Origin: Gnetum montanum
Taxonomy: Eukaryota > Streptophyta > Gnetopsida > Gnetales > Gnetaceae
Reading direction: 5' to 3'
DNA: 64,000 bases
Assembly (NCBI GenBank): GCA_015680685.1
Contig: MNCI01007937.1
Coordinates: 1,578,311 to 1,642,310 of the forward strand
The position numbers were made by a program, and so were the translations under genes. Within the stretch, counting starts at the first letter, position 1, and each line of letters starts with the position of its first letter. The notes below the pieces were generated by a model. That model saw only the letters and a program-made list of their open reading frames with translations. It was not told where the DNA came from and ran no database searches. This document shows positions 24,910-36,900 of the stretch, one piece after another.

Positions 24910-26170
24910 GGAAGGAGGAGATCCAAAAGATTAAGCGTGGTTATCCATCTGGCGAGGTGTCTATTGGGTTGGTTGGCTTGGGCTCATGAAAAGGTTTCAA
25001 TTGTTGGATGTTGACTAATTGCTTCTTGTTTAGGCTATCAAGTTTATATATAATCATGGCTCTAGATGGAAAAGTTTCTTCGATAATGTAAGGTCCTTCC
25101 CACAACGTTTGAAACTTGGTTCATTGAGGTATGTGTGTAGGATTCCAATAGAGAACCTTGTCTCCTGGTTGAAACTTGACTTTCCTTATTTTGAGGCCAT
25201 GGTATTTCTTGTTAAATGCCTTATGCATTTTTTTGGATGATAGGGCTATTAATTGATTTTCATCTAGCAAGTTGAGATTCATTAATCTTTCCTTTTGTGC
25301 TAGACTTAGATCCATGTCAAGGTCACACGCTATAGAGAGTGTATGAAGCTCAGATTGAATGGGCAGTGTTGGTAGTTTTCCGTACATGAGCTCATAGGAA
25401 GACTAACCTATGGGAAGCTTCCATGTGGAGTGATAGGCCCAAAGAGCATCATTTAATTTGGTGCTCCAGTCCCTTCAGTACTTCTAATAGTGCATGTTAG
25501 AATTTTCGTAATCTCTTGATTAGTGACTTCAGCTTGACCATTGGCTTAAGGATGATAAGGTGTTATGAATTTGTGCTCAACCCCCCAGCGTTGCATAATT
25601 TTTCATAAAGTGGCACCTATGAAATGAGTTCCATTGTCAAAAATTAACACACGAGGCATACCAAACCTATTTATGATGGTTTTTTGTAAAAATCGAGCAG
25701 CAATAATGGATGTACAATTGGTGACGGCTGCTACTTCTGCCCACTTAGTGCAATAGTCAGTCGCAACTATTATAAATGCCTTTCCATTTGACATAGGCAC
25801 GATGAGACCCATAAAGTCAATGCCCCAAATATCAAATGGCTCGAGAGGTTGAATCCATTGCTGTGGCCCCTCCATTTGAGTTGTTATTCCACCATCTCTT
25901 TGATAATGATTACAAGCATGGACGAATTGATGTGCATCCCTAAAGATTGTTGGCCAGTAATATCCTGCCATGAGGATTTTTATGGCTGTGCATCTCCTAG
26001 CATAATGGCCCCTACAAGGACCTTCGTGAGCATCCTAGAGAACACGTAGTTGATCTATGTCAGGGACACAGTAGCGTACCATGCCATTGAGACATACTTT
26101 ATAAAGGTTCCCATTGATTTCCATGAAATGTTTAACTTGGTGAAGAAACTGTTGTTTCTTCTGGGTGTCG
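24910..26170 (-). pseudogene. Integrase of E4 (degenerate)
   Basis: Minus strand. In the zinc-binding region the final cysteine pair is damaged (CNHY where E3 has CEHC). The core (25971-25603, 122 residues open) has the first Asp in WGIDFMG and the second in IFDNGTHF. The catalytic Glu lies in NGQAEV after one stop. The C-terminal region at 25387-25121 contains LKIRKVKFQPGDKVLYW. The longest intact integrase stretch of the nest. Confidence 0.88.
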
Positions 26171-26800
26171 AGCCCTTGCAATAGTTCTTGCTTAAGCAGG
26201 TAAGTAAGAATGGTTTCATACCATCTTGGTTCATTGGGCATTTGTGCATTAATAGCCCTTGCAAAGAGATATCCATCAGAAAATTGATTAGATAAGGGGC
26301 TTTCTTTCTCCTTGTTGTCCCATCTTAACTGTGATAAGTGATTGGTGACCACATTTTTCACATCCTTTCGATCTACCATTGTGAGATTGAACTCTTACAA
26401 AATCATGAGCCACCATATGACATGGGGGCTCACTATTGGTTTATTCATTAAAAATCAAATGACGCTATGATCTGTGTGCACGAACGCTTTATAACCAAAC
26501 ACATAGTGCCTAAACTTTTCTAAGGCAAACACCATCGACATTAACTCTTTTTCTATAGTGGTGTAGTTTAGTTGTGCACCTGCGACACTCTGGCTTGCAT
26601 AGTGAATGTAATATGGATGTTTTTTTATCATCCATTTACATAAGCACTACCCCCAAAGCATAATTTGATGCATCATTCATCACATGAAATGACCTAGACC
26701 AATCAAGTACTTATAGAATTTGGGTCTCAACAAGCTTTTACTTTAGTTGTTAAAATGTTGTTTCACATGCAAGGGTCTAGAAAAATGGTGCATCTTTCTT
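26035..26800 (-). pseudogene. RNase H and RH-integrase linker of E4
   Basis: Minus strand. RNase H pieces include DASNYALGVVL near 26670, TIEKELMSMVFALEKF near 26550 and a TDH motif. These are followed by a 114-residue open linker (26379-26035) with NHLSQLRW and EINGNLYKVC leading into integrase. It is interrupted by stops between the pieces. Confidence 0.8.
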
Positions 26801-26809
26801 TGTTAATTC

Positions 26810-27640
26810 AACCATAAACTTGGCAATTTTGGAAAAGTTCTTGATGAAGCACTGGTAGTAGCCAGTATGACCAAGGAATGATTGCACTTATTTAACTATT
26901 TCTGGTTGATGGGTTATTCCTTGGATGATCCTTATCTTTTCAAGGTCCACCTCAATTCTTGCTTTTGAGATACAGTGCCCCAAGATTATGCCTTCTTGGA
27001 TCATAGGATGGCTCTTTTGCCAATTGAGCTGGAGGTTTTTTTTGACACATCTCCTCAAGACCTACTCAAGATGGTCCAGAACTTGCTCGAACGTAGCTTT
27101 GTAGGTAGAAAATTCATCCATAAAGACTTCTACCCTATTACTAATTTGTTGTTGGAAAATGCTAAGGAATAATCATTAAACTGTAGCTGGGGCATTACAT
27201 AGACTGAATGACATTTGACGGTAAGCAAAAGTCCTCTAAGGACTTGTGAAAGTCATCTTCACTTGGTTCTCTAATGTGATCTGGATTTGGTTATAGCCAC
27301 TATAACCATCCAAAAGGCTGTAGTAGTTGTGCTTAGAAATGGTTTCTAGCACTTGGTTGACGAAAGACAATGGAAAATGATCTTTAAAAGTTTCTATATT
27401 AAGCAATTGGAAGTCGATGCATACTAACCATTTGCTTCCTTTCTTGGGCACAATCATGAGTGCACTAACCCACTTACTATCTGCAACAAGGTAGATGAAT
27501 CTAGCCTTGAGAAGTTGCTCAATCTCCTCTTTGACAATTTGTTTTAATTTGGGATTCAATCACTATTGCGGTTGTTGTTTCAGCTTAATGGTAGGGTCAG
27601 TGTATATCTGGTGTTGGCATATTCTTGGATCTATTCCTGT
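26810..27640 (-). pseudogene. Reverse transcriptase of E4 (active site mutated to FMDE)
   Basis: Minus strand. A 107-residue open stretch (27559-27236) holds NPKLKQIVKEEIEQLLKARF, SKWVSALMIVPKKGSKW, IDFQLLN and YYSLLDGYSGYNQI. The catalytic box at 27124-27113 reads FMDE, with the second Asp replaced by Glu through a single base. Downstream motifs are broken. Family: Ty3/gypsy, Athila/Tat. Confidence 0.88.
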
Positions 27641-28069
27641 GAGCTCAGAATATGACTAGGCAAAGGCTGTTGACCATTTTTCCATAATATTCATCAACAT
27701 CTTCTTTTGTCCTGCAGCAAGTTTGGCATTAATAATGACCAGCTTTTCATTTTTTAAGAACACATACTTTATTTCGGTCAATAGTATCTTTAATTCAAGG
27801 GGTTCTTATTTGAAATTGTTAGGAATCTCCAACTCTCTCCAATTGATATCACCATTTACTCCCTCGAAGAGCTGGTGATGAACTTGCTTGAGTTTATCCA
27901 TACTTGCAACATAATCACACGTTAGGCCCTTAGTAGGTTTCATGCATAATGTACTATTGCTAGAATCAGTTGTCAGCAACTAGGTGCCTTCTTTTGTGGC
28001 TACTGCATACAAACATCTTCGGATTTTAGCTTCCAGTGCACACTGCTTGCATGCAGAGATAGATGTTCG

Positions 28070-28560
28070 CTTCACTGATCATAGCTTCTGCACACAATGA
28101 CATCCTAAATCGCTGTATGCAATACATGGAACCCTCTTCTTCTCGACCTTCCCAACTTTATTTTCTTTGGATACCTCTAAGGAAAGATCTCTAATGCCCA
28201 TTTTAGCATCAATAGTGCTTAACCATGCCCTTTCCATAATAATTGGGAAGTCCCCCTTGTAACTCTCCACCTTGATTACTAGGAAGTCGACAAAATATGA
28301 CCACCCACAAATGGTGGTCACAATGTCTTCTACTAGTCCCAATGGAATGGTGATGAACTAATCTACTAGCTCCAGCTTGATGTTTCTTTTCTTCAAGAGA
28401 GGAAGGTCCCACATAGTGTACATCTCATGCAAGATTAGATTAACACCAGAACCAAAGTCAAGAAGGGCTTTGCAAGGCTCATTCCCAAAAATTTGAAAAT
28501 ATACTAAGGGACTCCCAGGATCAGCTAACTTCCTGGGCATGTTATTAGCTCAAATCCAAT
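28070..28560 (-). pseudogene. Protease of E4 (degenerate)
   Basis: Minus strand. The 60-residue piece 28540-28358 has CKALLDFGSGVNLIL, a form of the DSGS/DLGA aspartic protease motif with the Ser changed to Phe. A frameshift then leads to GLVEDIVTTICGWSYFVDF and FPIIMERAWLS (28342-28079). Confidence 0.8.
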
Positions 28561-29239
28561 TATATACAGTATGGGTCAACATCACGGTATGGATTCAAGA
28601 GGGAATTTGGTTTGAAGGGGACTTGGATAAAGGTGAGGCAAAGGAGTGTGGAGGAGTAGGCCTACCAACAATTGGTATGTTTGAGGGATTTGGTGGACTG
28701 CAAGGTTAGAAGAAGGGTCTTTTCTTTGATCATGGTTCCAACCCACTTGGTTGGCTAACCGATTGTAGATTAACTACCCTTGTAGCATTTCTTTGCTATG
28801 GTTGGACAAGCAATTCACCTTGTATGGATGGAGCAGGTGGTAGCTGTTCAGGAGGTGGAGGAGTAGGTGCAGGAATAGGGGGAGCATGAGGATAGTAGGT
28901 GGCATCCCTCCTTACATATGGCAGTTGGTAAACTTCAAGAGGGTAGTGGTAAGGTTGGGAAGTAGCAACATGCCCAGAATAGTCCCATGGGAGATGAAGG
29001 TTGCTAAACATAATAACCATAGGGATCTGGTTGCCAGTAGGGGTACTATTATCTTGGAGATCCCAACACCCACAATTGTGGTTACTGCCACTATGGGTAT
29101 AATTCATAATGTTGTGGTGGAGTTCCACTTGGATAATATTGCTATGGTTAGTGGAATTGTTGAGAGTCGCCTTATGAATAATGTAATCTTTTGGGTGTTT
29201 GCCTTTGTGCAAGTCATGGATGTAAGGCATACACCCCAG

Positions 29240-31085
29240 ATTCTTGCAAGTGTGAAATAATTGGACAATATCCCTTGGGATGTTCATACTAGCAAATGTC
29301 ACACTTGCCATCATTATCTGATTTGCTATCTGCAACTATCTCTATCGCAACCATCTTACCCTTACCCTTGGATATGGCATGTTCAGCTTCCTTATATCTT
29401 TGGTGCTCACACTCACCACTTTGTTCCTTGGACTCTTCAGCAATTTTTAAGGTAGTTTGAAACTGATTGTTCATGGAGTCCCATAATTGGTCAACCTTAG
29501 TTGTAATTTCGAACTACAATTTCTGAAGTGGCAAGGTTTTCTAATTAGCCACCTCATCTCTTGTTAACTCATCCTCACTATCACAAAATTGAACCTCCCT
29601 TTTGTGAATAGAAGAATCCCTATTGTATTCATCTACACTTTCTCGCTTTCTCAATTCTCCTTCCTCCTTGGCTACCTACTCAATTAACTTTTGAATCTAA
29701 TGGGTGCTTAACTCTATTAGTCTCCCTTGAGCATAGACGCCAAGGATTTTTCTTTTTTCAGATTGCAACTCGTCTATAATATGGTAGAGTTGATCAAGCT
29801 GAGAATATTCATGGCTAGGACACTTATGCAATAGAGAGTAGTATTAGCCAATAGCAACATCCAAGGGCTCATGGTTTCCTTGTTTCCACCCTTGGATTTG
29901 CTTCCTTAGGTTGAACACTCAGAAGTATGTTTGATATTTGTCATTAAAAAATTCTAACTTCGTACTCCACTACCTAATTAATTTTGGTTCCAAGGATTGA
30001 TACCAATTTTCTGCTTCCTTAAGGAGTGTCCTTGGAAATAATTTTAACTTCTGGCAATCGTTCTCAATATTCTGCAAGACACATGCATCCTGAAAGGCTT
30101 GGAGATGATTTTGCGGATTAGCATCATAGCCTCCCTCAAACCAAGGGATGTTGTTCATGTCCAACCTCTTTATTCTGTTATCCTTTACATGCCTTGTTGG
30201 AATCCTCATGGCCTTTGCAATGTTTAACATGCTCTAAGTGGCAAGTAGAGGTTCATCAAGGCCATAGTGATGGTGCCTATAATGTTCTCTACTAACCCTT
30301 CTTTCATGACAATGGGCCTCTCTAGATTGCCCACACCTCTGATCATGACTATCCCAATGATCCCTTCTGTTGTTTCGGTCTCATTGGTCACCTCCATCAT
30401 GGTCATGCCCTCTATAGCCACGATCTGAGCCAGAAGAAGAAGAAGATGATGATGAAGGGGAAGAGGAAGGAAGACTTGCATTGTATCAATGCCTACCACC
30501 TTTTCTTTGATGATCACAATCGTGACTTCCATTTGTCCCCTTGTCATGACTGGCTCCTCCAAATCCATTTTTGTCATTGGATCTGTTTCAACCAGAACCA
30601 CGATTATGAATTGTGGATTGCACATTCTAGTTGAGGATCCCTTGACCAAAGTCAAAGAGAGGAGTGTCACCAAAGGAAAAGTCCCTAGAGAAGTGTTCGC
30701 CTCCCTCCAATGGGCCAAGCAGAGGTGAAAAAGTGTTTGACCCCTTGCCCTTCAAAAGCTCATGATGTTGCTCCGGCTGATGATCCCTTAACCCTTATGC
30801 TTTAGTGGGATGCTAATCCCTTGAATCAAGATCTTGCATCTCATACTCCTCGTGAAGATGTTGAAGTCCATGTCGTGCAAGCATTAGCTGGAGCATAGTT
30901 GGAAAAGATCGATCCAGTGGCAAGATAATGTTGCCTTCCATGTCACGCTACTGCAGCATTTCATCTTGATGTAAGATGAAGGTGAAGTCTAGTATATACT
31001 CATTAAGATGAGCATATACCACATGGTATTGTTGGGGTACTTGGTCTACCCTGGGCAGAGATAGACTCCTATGAGAAGAAAACAT
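29240..31085 (-). pseudogene. Gag of E4 (degenerate)
   Basis: Minus strand. The start ATG at 31085-31083 opens MFSSHRSLSLPRVDQV. In order: N-terminal region, a serine-rich and HDxG-rich charged region (30460-30300), the gag core (NIPWFEGGYDANPQNHLQAF at about 30150, LKLFPRTLLKEAENWYQSL) and a zinc-knuckle-like block with CDIC and HPKGYC near 29290-29260. A Pro/Tyr/Gln-rich stretch follows downstream. Only a few stops interrupt it, so it is the best-kept gag of the left nest. Confidence 0.82.
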
Positions 31086-31232
31086 TTTATATTAATGGAT
31101 CTATATGCAGTGTGCGGTTAAGATTTAATTTAGTCATAATAATGATTTTGTTTTTGTAAGATTCGACCATTAGGGTTTGAACAATGAGGTTACTAAGTTT
31201 CACTAAGTTTAGATAGCGCATGTAGAACTAAA

Positions 31233-31252
31233 GTCCCTGGCAATGACGCCAA
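31233..31252 (-). other. Primer-binding site of E4
   Basis: Minus strand adjoining L6: TTGGCGTCATTGCCAGGGAC. It is close to the TGGCGCCGTTGCC-type site used by Athila/Tat elements and complementary to the 3' end of tRNA-Asp (known for the lineage; the tRNA assignment here is inferred). Confidence 0.75.
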
Positions 31253-32090
31253 TGATGAGCGACGAGGTACCCTTACTCCCAACCATACAAATCATAGGCA
31301 TTCACGTGCAATCCAGTCAAATTTCGTAGACTTTAATTACCAAGAACGCTAGAGCTAAACGGTGAGTTCATGTTGTTCGTTTGTTGTTTTCCCAACCTCA
31401 CTTGTGAAATGTAAGTGTATGGTTAAGTGTGACTGAGGCATAAGATTTTTATCAATTTATGTTTTATCAATTTGATTGCCTAAAACAATAATGAAAGTGA
31501 GAGTAATTAAAGGCTAAGTGAACTATTGTTTAATTTAGCCTAACACAAGTAACCGTCCCCACTTCTGGACACATCCTAAACTTCATGTAAACACTACTAG
31601 GTTGTCAAACACTAACCATTTTTGAGCTACCAAGTGTCACACATATGTTCGAAGGGGTCGTGCATGTGTATTTTAATTAATTTCTTGATTAATCAAACTT
31701 AATTGCTGGATGAATAACGTTAAATGTGAACTGCATGAAATCATAATGTATAAATGCATAAAGAAAGAAAATCTCAAGTGCTACAAGGATGAATCAAAGA
31801 GCTTGTCTTTATTGCCAACACAATGGTGTGTTTAGGTACATCAATGCTTGAATAAAGATTCGATTACACTTAGACCTCCTGTTGTGGGCACTTGGAAAAT
31901 ATTCTAACTCTCGAATGAATAAACTACAGGAATTTTGCTACTTGACTTTAAAAACTACCCCCGAATCGTGTGGCCAAGGGCTATATTTATAGGTCCAAGA
32001 GTACCTTGCAATATCGCATCTTGGGTTACGATATCGTGTACTCGATATTGTGTACCCAATATTGGGGCTCATGTAAAACACAATTCATCA
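31253..32090 (-). repeat. LTR L6, 5' LTR of E4
   Basis: An 838-bp LTR opening TGATGAGCGACGAGGTACCC and closing CACAATTCATCA. TATA: TATATTTATAGG near 31984. Its U3 module is built on CGATATTGTGT/CGATATCGTG palindromes, like the plus-strand element at 58187 and unlike the GAGGCCTC modules of L2 and L7. Confidence 0.85.
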
Positions 32091-32098
32091 AGTGCCAA
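32091..32098 (-). other. 8-bp primer-site stub between tandem LTRs L6 and L7
   Basis: AGTGCCAA on plus, which is TTGGCACT on the minus strand, the first eight bases of this family's primer-binding site. The L6 start follows at once, so L6 and L7 are separated by only this stub. Confidence 0.7.
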
Positions 32099-33011
32099 TG
32101 ATGAGCGACAAGGTGCCCCTACGTCCAACCATACGAATCACAAAGCGTTCATGCATGATTTGGTCGAATTTTGTGGACTTTATAGTTTTCGGTGCACTAG
32201 TCTTCTTGGAAGTGAACCTTGCCCTAAGGTCATTTATTGTCTTTCTGATTACACTTGTGAAGCATAATAGTATGGTTAAGAGTAATCAAGGCATATTATT
32301 TTTATCATTTTATGTTTTATGTTTTTGGGTGCTTGAAGAGAGAGAGAGATTGAGTAATTTAATGACTAATCTAAATTAACTAATTAATTGATCTTTGACT
32401 AATCCTAACATAAGCATCTATTCCCACTTTTCGTACATGTCTTGAACCCATGTATCCATTGCTGGGTTATCAAGCGCTATGCTGTTGGGTGCATCAAACA
32501 CTAATGTTGTTGGAATTACCAAGTGAATACATGTTACGCTAGAAGCAATTGTACTTATGTATTTAATCTATCTAACTTATCTTGCTTAATTATCTTAATT
32601 AGCTTAATTATTAGAAAATATTGAATAATTGATTGAAAACATTGAATGCATAAATAAAATATTTAATTTATCCAAAATGCTACAAAGTTTATTAGAAAGC
32701 TCATATTTATTGCTGCACACATTGTCATGCTCAGGTACAACAATGCTTGAATAAAAATCCGTACACTCAATGACTCCTGCTACGGGGACTTGGGAGAAAT
32801 ATTCTAACTTTCAAATGTAAAAACTGCAAGAGTTTGGTTACTACTAAAATTTTGTTGCCATAAATGTGGCTCATGAATGTGCATTTATAGTCGAAAAGCG
32901 AACCCTACATTGATGGGCCTCCTCGACACATCATTGCATGCATCAACAAGGCCTCATTGACAAGGCCTAGTCAACGAGGCCTCGTCAACGCAACCAAAAT
33001 GTGACTCATCA
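32099..33011 (-). repeat. LTR L7, rightmost LTR of the nest
   Basis: A 913-bp LTR opening TGATGAGCGACAAGGTGCCC and closing ATGTGACTCATCA. TATA: CATTTATAGTC near 32880. Its U3 module carries ACGAGGCCTCGT, a perfect 12-bp palindrome, and several AAGGCCT repeats. It is the boundary between the retroelement nest and host sequence. Confidence 0.88.
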
Positions 33012-33910
33012 AGTGTGCTTTAAATATTAAAAATACCACAAATAAGAATCTTATGGAATATTATTAATTAATTAATTATCTAAAATAATATTATTTATTT
33101 TAATAATTAATAATTAATTAGTTAATAATGTAGAGTTACATCGACTCTTCCTTGCCCAAGGAGGTTGTATCTACACAATGAGTGGAATAAATGTTGTAAT
33201 AACACATTATGAAAGTATCGATCACCAATAAGAAAATACACAGTGCTTTCAATAATAGCCCTATTCAATCATCCTCGTCATCATATGACTTGTATTGTTC
33301 GAATTACAACATACTATTTAGGTGTGGGACGCTTAACAATAAATGATGAAATAAAGGCATTAACATGATGAAAGTGACAACTACTAATAGTAAAATGTAC
33401 AGTGCTCTCAATAATATCCTTAATTATAAGAAAGGAAAAAAAAACCCTTACCTTTTCAATAAAAGTAGGCTATAAAGAGTGCCAATTATTAATAATAGAA
33501 TGTAGTGTTATCAATAAAAACCTTAATTTTAAGGAAAGAAATCCATAATTTTTAATAGAATCTCGACACGCTCAAATAAGAGATGTAAATATAAAAAATT
33601 AAAATAAGAAATGTAAAAAAAAAGCAGAAAAAACATAATGGGGCAGGTGGTGGGTTTGAATCCCACCACGCTTACACAACACCTGTCTAAACTTATTTCT
33701 AAAACAAAGAAAAAAACACACCAAAAGAAGCAGCTGTATAATTCTCGTAACCTCCATCTGGAATATCTCGACTTTCTCGCGGACGGTTCGCGAACATGTT
33801 AAATCTTTGCTAAAACCCGGCATTTTTACAAACACGATCCACTCGCCTTTAGTTGCCAAAGCCCTGTATTAGTGAATCTGATCATTTGAAGGTGGGAAAC
33901 AAGGAGGGAA
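33012..33910 (+). promoter_or_regulatory. Upstream region of the transporter gene
   Basis: Non-coding. It starts with an AT-rich inverted repeat (33060-33130). Three diverged copies of a motif with AGTGCTCTCAATAATATCC lie near 33255, 33395 and 33505. A T-arm-like hairpin, GTGGGTTTGAATCCCAC, is at about 33650-33666, and TTCGCGAA is at about 33787. No TATA box stands out near the ATG. An in-frame stop at 33887-33889 precedes the start codon, supporting 33911 as the first in-frame ATG. The transcription start was not located. Confidence 0.45.
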
Positions 33911-36900
33911 ATGAGTTCCTTTGCTGTGCCTGGAGTAGGAGTTGCAGGACTCCAGCTACAAACCAGAGCTCTTCCTTATAGGCGCCATAGTCACTGCAAC
34001 AAAAACGCCATATCTTGTCCATGTTTCAGAGCGCGAAACGCAAAATTTGTTCATTTAAGGAACGATTCATCAAAATGCAACTTTGTCTGGGAACGGCGTT
34101 TGCGAAAGTCAGGCATCGTTTCAGCTTTGTCGCAGAGTTCTGGTATCACTCGGAACACTATCTTCCGAAGGCTTTTTTTTGTGTTTCGCAAGTCATATTT
34201 GTTTCAGGGTCTCGCACAGATATGCGTGTTTGACAGAGTTTGACTAGATTTTGTGTAGAATGTTTTGATAGTCGTTAGTTATGAGAGTAGTGTTTACCGA
34301 ATCGGTATTCTCCATTCTGTCCTAGAAAATACATATGTATTCTATTTATGAATTTCCTTAGTTCGTTGAACAATGCATTGTGCGTTCAAGAAATGTGAAA
34401 GCATCCATAGCATACTTAAGGAAGACATGGTGAAAGGAGATAAAGCTAAATATAATCATATAAAAATGGCGGAATTTAAACCGGGAAGACAAAGACAAAG
34501 GGTATTCAAATGGGATCATGTTTTGCAATTTCCTCTCAATCTCACCCTCTGAAAAAGATAAATTGAATGTAAGATCGAATAAATAATCAATTGAGAATTA
34601 TATGAAGTGTAAGTGCGACCTGAAACTGATAGATGATTTATTATGATGTTTTGGATACCGTCTTGATGTACTGAGATGACCTACTGATTTCTCCATCCTC
34701 TCACAATGCAGATAAGCACCAAGTGACACAAGTGAAGTAGTTTCCCCGAGTACATTGTTATGTTTTATGCATAGTTTCTAATGTAGGAATTACAATTGGC
34801 CAAAAACTGATTTACAAGTAATCCAACTTGAAACGCTAACTGCCTTCCATTTGAATGATGTTAAAAGGCTGTGTTGATTTTATAATCTCACAAATATGTG
34901 GAAGCATGTTAGATTTTGGTTGCAGTGCCCAAGGATCTTTCAGCAGGAGAACGTAACATGTACAACTTGTTTACTAATTAATTCTTGATTATAAATTGTA
35001 ACCGTATAATTGATGAATTACTGTGATTCTTCATGGTATCTCCTTTTTTATATTCTTTTATATTTCAATTCACCATGAGCTTTGCTTTTGAGATCTGAGT
35101 TTACTATTGGCCCAAATATCTTCTTGCACTGTTTGGCTCTCATTCCTTGGTTTGTAGCATATCTTCACATTCATCATTTGGTGAGTTAATTGATAGCTTG
35201 TTGTAGTTTGTGAACTCAGTTTACGTTTTCTTTCTCTCGGGAGTTTTCTCTTAAATCCCTAGTCTCTCACTAAGAACATGGGTTACACAATTTCTGACAA
35301 GAGCTTCTCAGTCTCCAATACCTTATGTATGCCTTCATGAGATTTTCTTGGGGGAATTTTGCTATGGTTGGTCTGATGCGAGACTTGGTCTTTTAGAACT
35401 CTTTCTCTGTCACGATAGCTTGACTTGGTTATGCTAAGCCTCATGCATAGATTGATTCATGTGTGTCACTGACAGATCATGAGTTGGCTCACGTCTGCTA
35501 CTCCATCTTCCTGGAACTTCTTTTGGTTCACTCCACCATTTTTCATAACTTACAAGTTGACTATTGTTGATGTGTAACTTTATCAACACCTTTGAAATTT
35601 CATTTGGAGAGGCTATTATCTAAGGTGAAGGCGTCTTCCACATGGGTATGGGGTAACTATAACATGTACAGAATGAATAACCTCCTTTAAAGCTCATTTT
35701 AGCTACGCAATCCTATGTACCAAAGATCGTTCTTCTTGTAATAATTCCTCTGCTTCAAAAAGGATATGATAGGATTCTCCTAATATCGAAAGAAGTCATT
35801 ATGAGTTGAAAACTCTTCATATGCTAGAAAACTTATTGCATCTCTCACAGCCTCTACACTGTTTTGTACATGAAACAATCTAGGACATGCATGAAGATGA
35901 ACAAAAGATTCATTTAGATTACGAAAGAGGTGAAGAGAGGAGAATTTATCAACATTACATCCTTCCTCTTTGTCCCATATTTCCCAAAACCCCAACCCCA
36001 ATTCTGAAGCATCTTTCTTTGGATGTCTTAAATTGTTCTATGTATAAAACAATGCTGAGGTTGTAAAAGATGTAATAAGTTTCTTGGTGTATAAAGAGTT
36101 TTCAACTCATATTGACTTCTTTTAACATCGGCAAGAATCACATCATCTCCTTTCTGAAGTGAAGGGATTATTACAGGAATGCTAGTCTTTGGTATAGAGG
36201 ATTATACTCCTGAAAGGAGCTTTGGAGGAAGCTATTCATCCTTAGCTATTTTTGGGTGTTTTTTGAGGGAAAGCTTGGTCATTTATATAAAGAGAGGGAT
36301 GAACCCCAAAATCAACAAGTACAACAACAGTATCATCATAGAGGGTAAAAGATCCTCCAGCAAAACAGATAAACACCTAGACCAATCAAATAGACCAATC
36401 AAAAAGCCCCAGGCATTCCTATAGGGTATTGAAACCAAAAACCAAAAAATAGTCATGTGCAACATCATAAAGTTCATTTAAACAGAGGGTATGCATATTT
36501 GGAAAAATAGAAGAAAACACAGTTCACAAGTGCTAGATTGGCTCATCTTGCAAGGAGTCACGAGTGTTAAACGTTATAATTGTGCATTCGTGGATGTTTT
36601 CCTACAAGTGAAAGGTGGCGAATGCTTTCAAGACACATTTAAAGGGAGAGTTTTGGCACTTTGCATGAAAAGTGTGAGCATTTCGCTCAAGCCAAATCTC
36701 CCAGGCAACCTCCACCCATAATAAAATCTCATGCAAGTGGCTTAGAATTATAAGTTGTCTTTTGTACTGTCTTATGAATTGTGCTTGGAATACTTGTTTA
36801 CTTTATGGTTACATATAATTTAATAAATGTCTTGAGAAGAGGTTGTAGGTAGGCTATATCTTTCATGAACACTTATGTTTGTGTATGATTCATCATGTTT

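Larger units (their letters stand above)
23282..31252 (-). mobile_element. Element E4: near full-length Athila/Tat-type gypsy
   Basis: On the minus strand from L6: primer-binding site (31252-31233), gag, protease, RT, RNase H, integrase, 3' non-coding sequence containing the assembly gap, acceptor cassette and a short ORF. It is cut off at 23282 against truncated L5, with no polypurine tract or 3' LTR. Its frames are somewhat more open than in E3, but the RT box reads FMDE instead of FMDD. It is non-functional. Confidence 0.87.

Noticed and set aside
30224-30718. 164-residue minus-strand ORF with many Met, Ile and Val
   Set aside because: It is a shifted frame over the charged region of E4 gag. 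The true gag reading (SSSSSSSGSD and HDHDGGD) is in another frame.
33644-33670. tRNA gene suggested by GTGGGTTTGAATCCCAC
   Set aside because: Only a T-arm-like hairpin is present, with no acceptor stem, D-arm or anticodon arm. At most it is a SINE or tRNA relic.
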